This document shows positions 34,003-45,600 of a stretch of 64,000 bases of DNA, one piece after another (position 1 is the stretch's first letter; the number at the start of each line of letters is the position of its first letter). A program made the position numbers and the translations under genes. Below the pieces are notes generated by a model. The model was not told the origin of the DNA, ran no database searches, and was given only the letters and a program-made list of their open reading frames with translations. Source of the DNA: Takakia lepidozioides (taxonomy: Eukaryota > Streptophyta > Takakiopsida > Takakiales > Takakiaceae); NCBI GenBank assembly GCA_030704615.1, contig CM060732.1, positions 5,086,001 through 5,150,000 of the forward strand. Reading direction: 5' to 3'.

Positions 34003-34325
34003 ATGGACGTTCACCGCTTGTATTTGTCATTTGAGGCACGTGTTACCGGCCTCTATCGCGTCATTTCGGGGAGTCGATCCGGTGAAGTCCCAACGGAGGA
34101 CTCGATTGTCATTTGCAGGTTGATGCGAAGGCACATCCTTGACATCGCCGAGGAGTACAGAGGGTATTGGATCTCGGCCAGAGTTGGTCCATTGGGAAAG
34201 AAAGCCCTTACGGCACCCATCTCTTCATTCTTCAGGTTCAACATGCGTTGGCCTGGTTGTTATCAACCCCCATTTTTGGGGTATCTTAACGTGCAATCCG
34301 CATTGGAAGCACATCTTGCTTGGCA
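34003..34325 (+). CDS. Hypothetical exon fragment
   Basis: The frame starts MDVHRLYLSFEARVTGLYRV and passes VGPLGKKALTAPISSFFRFN before running into a CACTACGCC element-like end at 34,326. Composition up to that point is protein-like; beyond it the frame follows transposon sequence. No family recognised. It may be a gene end cut by insertion. Confidence 0.25.
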
Positions 34326-34565
34326 CACTACGCCAAATCATGGTTTTTCTGACTTTTTGTTTTTGGAGAGTCATGGTTTTCATGACTCGATGTCGTCATG
34401 GTTCAAAAATGTCATGGGTGTGACTGAAAATGACCAAAAATGGTCATCTATATGCCTCTATCCCGGTCAACGTCGTTTGACTCGAATAGAGTCAGGATCA
34501 TGGGTCACGCACATGACTCTAAACAATAATGCAATCTGACTCTATATTTTTAGATTGGTGTAGTC
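34326..34565. mobile_element. Possible small CACTA-type element
   Basis: The left end reads CACTACGCCAAATCATGG. An imperfect inverse (GATTGGTGTAGTC) ends near 34,565. The interior has ATGACT/AGTCAT motifs and a TCATGGTTTTCATGACT block that also occurs in the small element at 8,122-8,966. The last base and the flanking triplets do not match, so the right border is unsure. Confidence 0.4.
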
Positions 34566-34700
34566 AACTCCCTTTGACCAAGATAAGGTCATTTGCATGA
34601 CTCTTATGAAAATCCATTGATGGATGATTTCATTACATGAATGAAATTTTGATTATTTTCATTCATCAATTGGATTTGGATGATTTCATCCACCTATTTC

Positions 34701-35046
34701 TTTTACACAGGGACTTCGATACTTTTCAAGAATGCCTCGTTGGCACTCTTCTTCCCACTCCAAGAGCCTACTACCTTCATGGAAGAGCATCAGTATTCTA
34801 TGGCGTAGTGCGTTTCAAGTTGCTATGAGTGTCGGTATCTGTTGTTCTCTGACATTATTCGCATTTGGAAGTTTGATCCCTGAGATCTCTGGAGCCTTTT
34901 TGTCTCCGCTCCTACTATTGTTAATCCTAGCTCTTCTATGTGGGATAAGCCGTTTTTTGTCTTCGCGATCGAGAGAGCATCTGAAGGAGCATGAACAAGA
35001 GCCTCTCTCTCTCTCTCTCTCTCATAATATACATACACACATTTAA
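34701..35046 (+). CDS. Hypothetical membrane-protein exon
   Basis: After an acceptor-like TTTTACACAG the frame reads LRYFSRMPRWHSSSHS, then two hydrophobic stretches of about 20 residues each (around VGICCSLTLFAFGSLI and SGAFLSPLLLLLILALLCGI), then a charged tail. This fits a small two-span membrane protein end. It runs into a CT microsatellite at 35,001-35,022. I recognise no family and cannot link it to upstream exons. Confidence 0.25.
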
Positions 35047-35277
35047 TGGAACGTGATAGATTAGCTCATGGGAAGTCTAGTCAAGTGATGTTTTGGGCAT
35101 GTTGTGCCTCTTCAAGGGTAAAATGTAGGTCCAATTTGACTGAGGAATATCGTGCTATGATCTGGCATTTTCTTTATGGCTTCCCTCCCAGTGCAGACTA
35201 GCAGTCTCCGTTGAAGCCTCGGTCGTGTGTCAATCCTCAGTCTTCACCAGTAACAATTGTTTTGTTTTCATGGCATA

Positions 35278-35280
<3 letters not shown>

Positions 35281-35317
<37 letters not shown>

Positions 35318-35463
35318 CCCTGTAATAGCTCCCGCGCACTAGCTCAATACTTAGTGTGGGCGGCCAGTAAGGTGCTAAAAAAATAGAAATAAACCCAAAA
35401 TACAAAAAAAACAAACCCCCCTTAAGGTTGAAGCTTCCCCTTGCTTTTTGGGGGGGGGGGGGG
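35281..35463. repeat. Long T homopolymer and G homopolymer tracts
   Basis: An uninterrupted T run of about 37 bases begins near 35,281. An 18-base-class G run lies near 35,445-35,463. The T run is followed by CCCTGTAATAGCTCCCGCGC and AGTGTGGGCGGCCAG. Read on the minus strand this would be the poly-A tail of a retrocopy or SINE. Such tracts are often mis-sized in assemblies. Confidence 0.6.
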
Positions 35464-35469
35464 TTAGTG

Positions 35470-36300
35470 AGTTAGTATGGCCCCTTGGCCTTCATAAACA
35501 CTAATATTCGTTGCTGGTCCTTCCTCTTTGGACCTCTCTTGCTCAAAACTTAACACCAAGCATATAAATGAAACAAACACTTGATCCTTAGAATCTATGG
35601 CTTAAGAGGCTATTTTCCACTCTTAGCCTGTATGGAGTATTCTCTCGTTTAACAAATCACCACTTCACGTCAAAACAAAAGCTCTCCTCTCATACTAGTT
35701 AGAGGGTTAGTTTTCAACATATAAGAGACAACCACTCTTGGGTTTGTCTTAAAAGCTTCACATAAAAACATCCAAAAGATAAATGACAAATGCAAATGTA
35801 AGGAGAATGGCGCATCACCCTCAAGAGCAATGTGAGCTTGGGATGCTCTAATGGCTCGATGGCGTGGTACTCTTGAGGCCCTCCTAGGTGCTCGTCAACT
35901 TGGTCCACCCACAACTCTCTACTCGTCTCCAAGTCTCTCCAATCTACTCTCTTCCCTTTTAGGTGCATTAATGTTTTGACTTTGGGTACATAGAGTACCC
36001 TATAGGGAGCAGGACACCTCATGGACAACTAAGTGCTAGAACCATGATGCAGGACGGCTAGTGGCGGGTAGTGAGCAGCACTTAGCAGCGGAGTAGACAT
36101 GCACCACTACCACGAGTAGCAGTAGTGAGTAGTGTAGTGACCGTGGGTCGTGAACCACTAGATCACACGACCATGGTGCAGAATAGGTTGAAGAGCTGCG
36201 AGGAATGCCAACACACTACCCCTTCCCAGTGCTCAACAGATATCATTATGTGATTTTCAGAGTTGTCATGTAACACCTTGCTCAATGCTTGTTTAACCTC
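35470..36300. other. No gene recognised
   Basis: No supported coding region. A short minus-strand frame (35,714-36,028) has no recognisable domain. Positions 36,050-36,150 contain short direct repeats around GTAGTGAGCAGC and GTAGTGAGTAGTG. Confidence 0.3.
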
Positions 36301-36307
36301 ACAAATT

Positions 36308-37392
36308 TTACGCCCTCAAAATCTTGCTACAGATGTAGTGACTCCATTTCCTCGTGGGCCACTGCTCAGAATCCTCTTCCTTCCTGCTCTGGTATGGTTT
36401 CAACTCCCTACGGCTGCACACCCATACCTTTCCGTTCCCATCCTTGATCTTGCATTTCCTCTCAGCTTCCCTCCCTGCTATATGCCTTTGGGGGCTCTTG
36501 TAACCTAGGAATTCGTAAGGGCCTTCCCATAGGTTTATCATGTAGCTGTGCTTACCATGCCTAACATCATGACCATGGTAAACCAGCAACTCCTTGTAAT
36601 CTTGCTTCCCTTTGTGCTTTCTTGCATAATCCCTTGACTGCATCTGTTGTCCCTTCTCCACGTTGCTCAGCAGGTCTATCTGCAGTTTGCAATGAGCTCC
36701 GTCTTCTGCCTCATCATGCTGGTCATTGCCTCCACTGAGTCCTCTTGATAGACATCCTCCTTCAATGAGCGTGGCCTATTGTCCAGCCCTAAGCGTGGCA
36801 TCCTTCCTGTTAGCACTTGGTACGGAGAAAAACTTGGTGGTGGCTTGCACCCCCATCATGTATCCCAACAAAGCTCGGTACAAATTAACATCCCCTTCAA
36901 CCTCATTTCCCACATCTTGAGTGGGCAGACTCTGTTTGATGGATTTGATTACCCGCTCCACCATGCCATTACATTGGGGCCAATACGGGGCACTGTGATC
37001 GTGTTTGATAGCAAATCGTTGGCATGCCTGTTCAAATTCACCGGCCCATTCGGACCCATTGTCAGTAAGCACAAATTGAGGGCACCCGTAACGACTGACT
37101 ATCTCCTCTTCGAGAACCTTGCTGTGAGGGCAGATGAGTGGTCGTGTACGGGCTTTGTCTCCATCCATTTAGAAAAGTGGTCTATGACAATGAGCAGATA
37201 TTTGTTGCCCCGTGCGGTGACCGGTAATGGACCTGCTGTATCAAGAGTCACCCTATAGAGCAAATCTCCAACTGGTATGCTAGAACCTAATCTCATCACA
37301 CCTTGGTAAGACGGCTGATCTATCACTAATCTCATCCAAGTGGATGGTGGGAGGATGAGTGTTGACTGGATACATGGCAGGAGCAGCTTCAT
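36308..37392 (-). pseudogene. Ty3/gypsy-type integrase fragment
   Basis: Three minus-strand frames join into an integrase core and C-terminus. 37,099-37,392 has DLLYRVTLDTAGPLPVTARG and LLIVIDHFSKWMETKP (first Asp). After a frameshift near 37,110 comes VSRYGCPQFVLTDNGSEW (second Asp), then YWPQCNGMVERVIKSIKQSL (the Glu). 36,308-36,661 has a basic tail (YARKHKGKQDY, INLWEGPYEF, VWVCSRREL) like the region after the core. The D-D-E residues are readable, but frameshifts and missing reverse transcriptase make it a fragment. No LTRs were found round it. Confidence 0.8.
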
Positions 37393-37439
37393 GGCTTCTT
37401 TCCCTCTCTCAAGGGGTTATAATCGTCCTATCATTGACT

Positions 37440-37552
37440 AGGGTGTGTGTGCCTCATGGTGTACTTGGGGTTTTAATTTTTCCCCTTGAATAATTCCAAA
37501 TAAAGTTCCGTCGGGGCCTCCGTCCCCTGTTTTACCAAAAAAAAAAAAACCG
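37440..37552 (+). repeat. LINE-type 3' tail with poly-A
   Basis: The sequence AATAAAGTTCCGTCGGGGCC then TCCGTCCCCTGTTTTACC runs into a 12-base A run. It matches, with changes, the minus-strand 3' end of the LINE at 25.8 kb and a minus-strand copy near 43,240-43,300. No coding part remains. Confidence 0.6.
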
Positions 37553-37559
37553 ATAGATA

Positions 37560-38940
37560 TGGAGGATGTCAATGTTAGCATGTGGCACACCTTGTTCCTA
37601 TCATGGCTCATTCCTATTCTTTCTATTTGGGATTGTAACCATTCTTTCTTTTGAAAAAATACCATTAGAAAGCGCTTGATGTGACCCCTGCTTGATGTGA
37701 CCCCTCTTTTCGTAGTTGGAGTAATATTATTCATTAGAGTTCATCTACCTACAGCAATTTGAGGGTAAAACAAATGGGCCCATCATGGCACACAAGATAT
37801 ATTGCTCTTTTTGGTTCTTTGGATTTTAACCATTTTTTAAAATGAAGATACCATTGGAAAACTCTTACTATGTGCATCATTTTGTAGTTAGAACAATTTT
37901 CAGTAAAGTTCATCTACCTAGGATAATTTGAGTGTAAAGCGATGGGTTAGAAGGTGAATTGTGGTTCATTTCATTCCTCTTTGGGTAAAGCTTATTCGCC
38001 TATCATAGCCTGACACGTACAAAAAATTGGGGATATTTCTTGCACCATGGGCCTACTTTTGATCGCCACTGTGGGGCACATGCACCATGAAGAGGGCTTT
38101 TACCCTAGTAGAGGTGCAGATGGAGTGGCTCTGAAGTGTCCCTTTGAAAAGAGTATTGTGCATCATTCTCCCTTAGACAGTGGGAGGGACATCTCTTCCA
38201 TGGCCCTGAGTTGGAGATGGCACCTAGTAGCCTTTGAAATCCATTTCTTCGCTTCAGACAAATAAGTATATGTCAGGAATTCTGGGCTTTGGGCAGGAAG
38301 CTGATTGTGCCCAAGCCATACTCAAAATTAGAGGTATTTGCACTACAGATATTTGATACAGAATGTTGGCAGAACTTTTCACCAAATAGTAATCACAGTT
38401 CAACCCTGCTTTACCTTTCAAGATCACAAAACAGAATTGTGTGAGGCAATCAAATGATTCGAAAGTACATTAGTAAATAGTATTAGAACCATGGCAAAGT
38501 TTCTAAGACCGCCATAGCCCCACAGCCCACCATGACCGTTGCTGCAATGCACCGGGTTCCCACACCATCACCTTTATAGCACTAGTCTTCTTAAACATCC
38601 AGTAGGTACTAGTCTTCTTGAATCAAATGACTTATTCGTAAAAGAGAGATTATTTGGAGGATCCTTTCCAATGGATTCCCCCCCAAGACACCCTGCATTT
38701 TTAAAGGGTGGCTTCAAGTGATGAGGTAGAGACCTTGGAAGGCTGTGAAGGCTGCAAAGGTAGCCCTGAGCCCCTAGCTTACTGTCTCTCTCGACCCTTG
38801 GTAGCCTAGCCTTCTCTTTCCATTTTGTTCTCGTTTTTTGCCCTAGAGTCAGCCAAGGATAGTAGTTGGAGTGATAACCTCCTAACTCTCTTCACTTCTG
38901 CTTCATCCCAGAACGGTTCTCTCCTCAAAGACACAATCTT
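37560..38940. other. No gene recognised; 3' side of the arogenate dehydratase gene
   Basis: No supported coding region. Two diverged copies of about 150 bases lie at 37,640-37,760 and 37,830-37,940: a TTGTAACCATTCTTTC / TTTTAACCATTTTTTA block, then ATACCATTAGAAA / ATACCATTGGAAA, then a GTTCATCTACCTA block. Confidence 0.35.
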
Positions 38941-38947
38941 CCTCTTC

Positions 38948-41900
38948 TCAAGCTTTCATGGGGCTCATATCCATAGGATAACTGCCAAGGACTCTTAGGA
39001 AAGTAGCAAATTCCTGCATTCACATATTCAGATCCTTAGTTAGCTGTGCATCCACATTATGTAGGTCTTTAATTATTAGTCTTGAAACTCTCCATTTGAC
39101 CAGCCAGGCCACAGGCTCCAAGAAGTTGACTGGTTTGGGTAAAAGGATGGTCCTCACAACCTGAACTGTTAGAGCATAGTATAAACTCTGAATGAACAAA
39201 GTAGAAAAGTTAGATGGCTAAAAAGAAATTTTCCGACCTGTAAGTGCCCTAAAGCATTTTGTGACCGTGGGTCAGCCATGGATGCCTCGAAGTCAATGTA
39301 AAATAGGTAGTCAAAGTACCTGCCACCCATTCACTGCCCAAATCAGCACCATGGCAACCTATGAAACAAACCCAAATCCTACAAATCCTTCAGTTCAAGG
39401 TAAAAATTTGTAGATCTTCAAGCAGTGGGAGGGTTTAGCAGGAAGTAATCTCCATACAAATATCTAGATATCTCCATATTTACAATTAAAGGTAGCCAAA
39501 AAAAGTACTCAAAAGATCTGATCTACAGTTAGAGAAAGTTCTTCGAAGTAAGCTTACTTGGCGGTGCCATTGTTGCTATCGTCCACCACACGTAGAGGCC
39601 TCTTCCTTTGTGGTCGACTTTCAATCTGTGCACATTATCTCAAAGTTTAGGATCTTAACAATGATGTGCAGCCTCTGCTAGAATCAATAGTGTAAACAAC
39701 ACATCCGGAAAAGCATTAAGAAGAAAATCACCTTTGTTAAATTAATATTTCTCAGTGAAAACACTGCAAGGGCCTTGAACAAAACTCCTGGTCCCTCCTC
39801 AAGAGTAAACACAATACTGGTCTGCCACACCACAGACAATTACGTAAATCCACTGATTGTTGACAGAAGGGTCTGCAAGAGCAAACAATTCAAAACAAGC
39901 TCAAAAGAGGGGTGGCAGAGAAATTATCAACAAATCCAAACACATTCTCACATATCTTCAGCAGCTAAACACAAATAAACGATACAGCTGGTGGCAAGGT
40001 ATTGAGTCTAAAACAGTTAGTCCAAGTATTTAACTACCAACATCACACTCTTTCGTCATTACCATGGTGATACTTAACATAACAATACCTTGAATGGTCT
40101 GTCATTCCTGGGAATGATAGGCTCTCTGGCCAGCATCAGGAAGCGAGTCACATTGTCACAATCATCCTGCAACACCACAGCACTGTCAACTAACGCAGAA
40201 GTGTTCCACCCCACATAATCAACGCCTCCTGAACTCTAGACTGTTGCAGTATGTCAACAAATGAAAATCCCTTCTGTGACTCATTATATCTTGTCATCAC
40301 CAAATTCATTCCCGATTAATGATCACCTTTTCTACGCATTACTCCTATCAAAGCATTCAGAACCTTCATATGAGAAATATCCAGCACCAACACACCTGAA
40401 TGCCATCAGCAAGAATCTCAAGACCATAGATTTCTGCAGCACGAGCACTAGCAACTGCTCCCGTATCTCGGAGATTGTGCGCAGCAATAAACTGCACCAC
40501 CACCCCTTCATATCAATCACCATTATTCCCACATCAACAAAGACTGCTTCCATGAATCACCCAGGCAATGCTGATATCACCAACACAAAGTAGACATTAC
40601 ACCCTAATTACCTCGCCACAACCTAAAACAACACTACAAGCAGTGAGACGAAGCTTTATTTGAAATGATAACCCACCCCCAGCTTACACCCAAGATCATT
40701 GTTTCATAGGAGCAAAACAGCCTTGCCAATACACACAGTCTGTGCACGCACTACAACACAAAACATTTTACTCACCTGCGCAGCGCCCGCTGTGTCATCG
40801 ACAGCCTCCCGAGCAACCCCTAACTTGGATAGTGTTTGCTCACACTGTGCAAGAGCCTGTAACATGCAGGAAAATATCAGCGAACCATATCTCACAAAGA
40901 AACGGGAAGATGCAGCGCTCCTGTGGACAACAAAACTAAATGGAAAAAATGTTGATATAGAAGGAATTCACAGGAGACCAGCAAAACCTGACGTACCTGT
41001 TGATGGCTAACAACTCGTCGCAAGTCCTCCTTCTTTACACCTGGGATTCCTAACAGGCAGTGATGGACGGCTAGTTGAACTTCACCCACTATATGTAGTC
41101 GATGTCGGAGCAGGAGATCGTAATTGCGATGTATGCTTCCCCCCAGTGAATTCTCTACAGGCAGCACCGCTCTATCAACCAGCCACAGTTCCACAGCCTG
41201 GAGAAGATCATGTCAGGTGTGAGTCACACCCTCCAAACAATCAGGCACCTCCCAATAACTACAAGGAGAGCTTTACTTTTCCCACTTCAAGGATTGCAGA
41301 GCAGGCTGTACCTGAAAAGCCGCTTCAAACTGTTCACATGGAACAGCTTCACACCTAGGATATGCTTTAGCAGCTGCCGCCTCACTGTAAGCCCCAGGAA
41401 CCCCCTGCCACCACCCCCAGTAATCAACTTTCAGAAGTGTTTTGAATAAAGCATGTTTTCACTCTCTTCCTAACCCCATAGCCCATGGAACCACACCCAC
41501 AGATGTTTGCATGCCACACACACATGACAAGATCCAGCCTGGCCGAAGATACAGTTGACATACCTGATAAGCTACACGCAAGTGTGATCCGTGCCTTGGA
41601 GGCAAGGCTAAGTCTGACACTGATAATGGCTCTGTATACACAAATGGACAAGGACAACCAAGGTGCCAAATTCAGCAAAGTCCCTCCTAAAACTGTTTTC
41701 TAGCTTAGAAAAAGTGGTACTTGTTTCGAATACTGTGCATCTGTGTGCAGTATACCTCCTCTATCCTACACCTATGTACCAAAAGAAAAGACTTCGAACC
41801 ACATTTACGCTCTTTATCGCTTGATTAAAGTTGATGCGACTGAAAAGAGTCACTCACTTGGAAGGGTGACTAGATCTATGGCTGTGGTCGCCATAGCACC

Positions 41901-42248
41901 CCCATCGTTGATAGCTTGCAAATCGCCTCCGCGGTTGTCTGCCTCAAGCTCTGTGGGAGCCCACTGACTGAGAAGGACGGCACATGCTGCCTGCCAGTGA
42001 GACCCGCGGCCGGCAACCTGCTCTAAAAGAGGTCCCGACTTCGCAGGCCAAGACCCCTCGCCGACATTGTATGCTGCTGCCCTCCACTCTCCTAACGTAT
42101 GCCTCTCCGCGCTTTGACCCTGCCGTCTCAACTTAAGTTCTTTAGTTAAACACACCCCAGTGGAATCTACTCTATCCCGAATACCAGTGCCAAACAAGGA
42201 GGAGTCCAGTGAACCGAGCCTGCCGCACGAAGCCATTCTCAAGGCCAT
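38948..42248 (-). CDS. ADT: Arogenate/prephenate dehydratase, plastid type
   Basis: Eleven exons join in phase: 41,858-42,248, 41,564-41,631, 41,312-41,404, 40,997-41,197, 40,776-40,856, 40,396-40,491, 40,089-40,166, 39,732-39,821, 39,558-39,625, 39,238-39,319 and 38,948-39,013, giving 437 residues, a usual length for plant ADTs. The enzyme decarboxylates and dehydrates arogenate to phenylalanine (some also use prephenate) in the plastid. Exon 1 is a poorly conserved leader of about 130 residues, as for a transit peptide. The catalytic domain has [53 protein letters not shown] and the TRF motif ([13 protein letters not shown], near 316). The ACT regulatory domain has [18 protein letters not shown], the phenylalanine-binding ESRP motif (near 368) and [12 protein letters not shown]. 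The last exon codes for only 21 residues ([13 protein letters not shown]). All donors are GT and all acceptors AG; nothing is broken. Start chosen at the first ATG after an in-frame region without one. Confidence 0.97.
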
Positions 42249-43230
42249 CCCCTCGCAGTCGGCTTGCCTCAGTCTCCACTGCTGGTTCTCCCAAATAGCC
42301 ACCTGAAGTATTCACGTCCGGTTCGTCCGCAACAACTTATCCCTCTTCTCTCTGTTTCTTCCTACTCCACAGTGCACCTCGACCCGTGACCCGAATCAGC
42401 TCGAGACGTCTCTCTCACTGCAATGACAGGCCTCCTCGGACATCGCCAACGCCGGTGTTTTGCAAGATGTCTTTCGATATCTAGGTTGGTGGACGGGGAG
42501 GAGATGTGGTAGCCTGTCCTGACACGCACAGACAACAGATCGAAAAGAGTGCGAGCACTTTATTGGGCTCATGATGAACTAGTCTGACTTGGAAGTTCCA
42601 TGTCCAGGACTTTGCAGGTCAAAGACTCTCCCCTTCTGACTGCGTGGGTAACACTTGACTGGGCCCCTGGCGGCCCGGTCGCCGGTCAAGCCCACTTTAA
42701 AACGTGACCATTTCGAATCATCACACTTGACAATTCAACCTCCCACCCATCCACCCACCTTCTTATTACTGTGAATCTCTCGCACTGGCATCTCCACCTC
42801 ATCGCCCCCTTGCCCTGTAGTTACACTGCGCACGAGGGTACGGGCAAGGCTGATCAGCCAGCAGATCAGCCCGGTAGGACCCGTCACCCAGCGGATGTGG
42901 GGGCGACGTCCGCCATGACCACACACACATGGGCGGATGAAAAGCCACGACTCGTCCGCTGGGGCAACACGCGCAAAATTCACCGCCGTCCTCTCCACGG
43001 CACTCCCTCTAATCACTCCAGTAGTGAGCTTTACGGACCATAGTCTGATAAACATAAATTTTGAGGAGTGGAACAAGCGAGCTAGTCGCGTAATGGTCCA
43101 CCCTAAAACTCTTAAGTTGAAAATTTCTTAAAAATATTACATTGAAATAAAATATCATATACATATCACATATTCGATTTTTTTGTTTTTTGTAAGGGCG
43201 TTGGTCGTTTACTTTATATTCGAATTATGC
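42249..43230. other. 5' side of the ADT gene; no further gene recognised
   Basis: This stretch should contain the ADT promoter and 5' untranslated region. I see no clear TATA box near a fixed distance and make no promoter call. Short frames at 42.7-43.1 kb have no recognisable domain. Confidence 0.3.
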
Positions 43231-43310
43231 ATAAGAGGAAATTTTATTTATTTATAAAGTCGGGGACAGAAGCCCTAGCAGAACTTTATTGATGTGTGAA
43301 TTAAATATGG
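43231..43310 (-). repeat. LINE-type 3' tail
   Basis: Read on the minus strand, CAATAAAGTTCTGCTAGGGC, TTCTGTCCCC and then TTTATAAATAAATAAAAT form the same 3' tail as at 25.8 kb (minus) and 37.5 kb (plus). It is followed by an AT-rich tract with AATACTAAAATACTG repeats to about 43,450. Confidence 0.55.
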
Positions 43311-44460
43311 ATGTATGATATAACTGATCTTCGAATTTACTAGTTATTAAAATATTGAAATGCTTGGTGAAGAACTGGCTGAAATATTAATATACTTGCT
43401 GAAAAACTTGCTGAAATACTGAATACTAAAATACTAAAATACTGTATTCAGGCTTCAATGTCTACACAAAAAGGTGAACAACAAAAACATTCGTGTAACC
43501 CTTAACTTCCTACGGATAGAGTTTTTTTGCCCTTAAAAGTTCAAACCCCTAGACAGTATAACCAAGCTACCCATCAGCCATAGTACATCCAAAAACATGA
43601 ACCTTATAAATCAGTTGCTACCTACCACATACATCCATATACGAAATTGCAAAGTATTCCACCACAAGATTTATAAGATTATAGTGCTTTGGTGGGGGTT
43701 GGTTTTTTTTGGGGAATTTGAGAAACCTACAATGTGGGGTTTGACCAAGAAATGGCAGCATCGGGTTGATTTTTGCTGGGCCCGCCACGCCCATGGCCAT
43801 ATCCTATTCCAAGGTATGCAAGCATGGACAAAATTTCATGCCAAATTGCCAAAGGATGCTACATGCTCCTTTGTATGTGTTCTTTGGGGGATTCAGATAT
43901 GGGCCAGAGTATTCAGATTCTACCATTGTTAGAAAGTGCAAGGAAATCCAAGATTTTTCTCTATCTGAGCCGTGAGAGAGTGAGTCCATATGATCCTCAT
44001 GCACCAATAGAAAGTTGACACATAGGTGGTCAACCCTGCCTGACCCATCTCCTTACCTAATCCAAGCGTTTTTGCAAAATTCTGCAAGTCAGGGTTTTAC
44101 TCCAAATGCATTCATTTCAACTTGTGGGTTTCTATCTTGTCAGCAAATTTATTGCTTCAGGAATCGCTTAATTTCACTAAAATCTCAGCAAGATATGGGC
44201 ATTTTTCTTACAGGTCGAGACCCGATTCAGGTCGCGTAGGAAGTTAAGGGTTAAGAATGCTACAAAAAGATTTTCATGCCTAAAAATGGAGGAACTGTTG
44301 GCAACCTTGAAATACCAACTTGAAATCTGAAGAGGAACATCAACCATTGGGGACTACATACATAAGACCTAGCTTGTGCTTCAATAACTTCCTGTATTCA
44401 GAGAGAATACCTTGGACAATGTAAAGTAAGATAGAAGAGAGGGGGAAAGAATGTACTCAT
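43311..44460. other. No gene recognised
   Basis: AT-rich to 43,450, then short plus-strand frames (43,597-44,239) without a recognisable domain or consistent splicing. The phrases ACTTCCTACGGATAGAG (43,506) and GTAGGAAGTTAAGGGTTAAG (44,237) are partial inverse copies that may bracket an inserted piece. Confidence 0.3.
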
Positions 44461-45532
44461 AAGATGTAATGAAGCGAAGCTTCAGTAACTTGGCAAGTCA
44501 AGACTGTTTTTATGATGACAAAAGATGGACATTTGAGAAACAGATGGAAGAGAGAATCGTTGCAGCACTTACAATGCAGTCACGAGAGCCACCATGGCTC
44601 TCAGCATTGCAAACACACACAAACGTTATGAGGTTGGGCTTCACCCCTTTCCCCATCATTTGCTCATAGGTCTCTAAAGCCTCCATCCCGCGCCCCTGCT
44701 CTGCATACCCTGCAAGCATCGCACTCCACTTGAAAACTTGAGATAGTACCTGGATGGCTGACTCCTCCTTGACACGTTTATGAAGCTCGACATACTGGTA
44801 GTCGATTGTTTCCAGCAGCCATTGCAGATTGTTATGCAGCTCTTCATCAATTGTGTCATCACCCTAGACAAATCAAATACCAAATCAAATACCTCTACTA
44901 ATATGTTTTTATTCTCAATTGTACAGTGGCAGAGTTACACGCCAACAATTCTTGTCAGTCCACACTAAAGCCTAGTAAGTTTCACCTTGAGAATTTTGTG
45001 CTGCAACAAATGGATGATTATTATGAGTGCTGAACCCACCTTAAGGCTTGCTGTTGTGGCACCTGCCTTGCAATCAATCCATCCCCCACCATCACACCTG
45101 AGTGAATGCTTATATCACTGAAAGTTGCACATAGTTGGAAGCCTGCAAAGGCTATGATGATGGGACCATAGATACTGGTCAAATGGAGGATTGTTGTGGA
45201 ACAAAGAGATATAGTCAAACTGCAATACCAGTTGTGTGTGCAGATTGACTGCAAGATTCCACCCCATAATTCAGACCCAGGGATAGTCATAGCTGTTGGC
45301 ATTTCCTCTTCACTATTCCCAAACTAGCAAGAAGTGGCTCCAGTGAATTATAATTCAAACAGAACATCTCTTTTGCAAAATGGCCACTGTGGTGCACCAT
45401 ATCCTCACCATTGTATCCAACATTCTAGTTTTCTCTCCTAGCATAACATTTAGCAACCTACTCTTAATGTCCCTTTGCATCCTTGTTACACCCACATTTG
45501 GCATACATGTCCACCGGGGCAGTATTCATAAT
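44460..45532 (-). pseudogene. Decayed PPR gene copy, part 1 (5' side)
   Basis: The minus strand reads WSAMLAGYAEQGRGMEALET, YEQMMGKGVKPNLITFVCV around 44,620-44,720, typical PLS-class PPR repeats. Upstream of it is ELHNNLQWLLETIDYQYVEL at 44,770-44,850. A second recognisable piece lies at 45,480-45,530, matching the MYAKCG region of the PPR copy at 29.37 kb, and is cut at 45,532 by the LTR element. The continuation lies beyond that element at 51,954. Stops and shifts are frequent. Confidence 0.7.
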
Positions 45533-45600
45533 ATCGTACGCATACATATCGCTACACAACTACATCGTTGTCCAAAACCACACAACACATTTGCACACCA

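Noticed and set aside
35000-35022. CT microsatellite as a promoter element (Y patch)
   Set aside because: It falls at the end of an uncertain open frame, and no downstream gene is recognised.
36779-37258. Plus-strand frame of 159 codons
   Set aside because: Antisense of the broken integrase, whose D-D-E motifs are readable on the minus strand.
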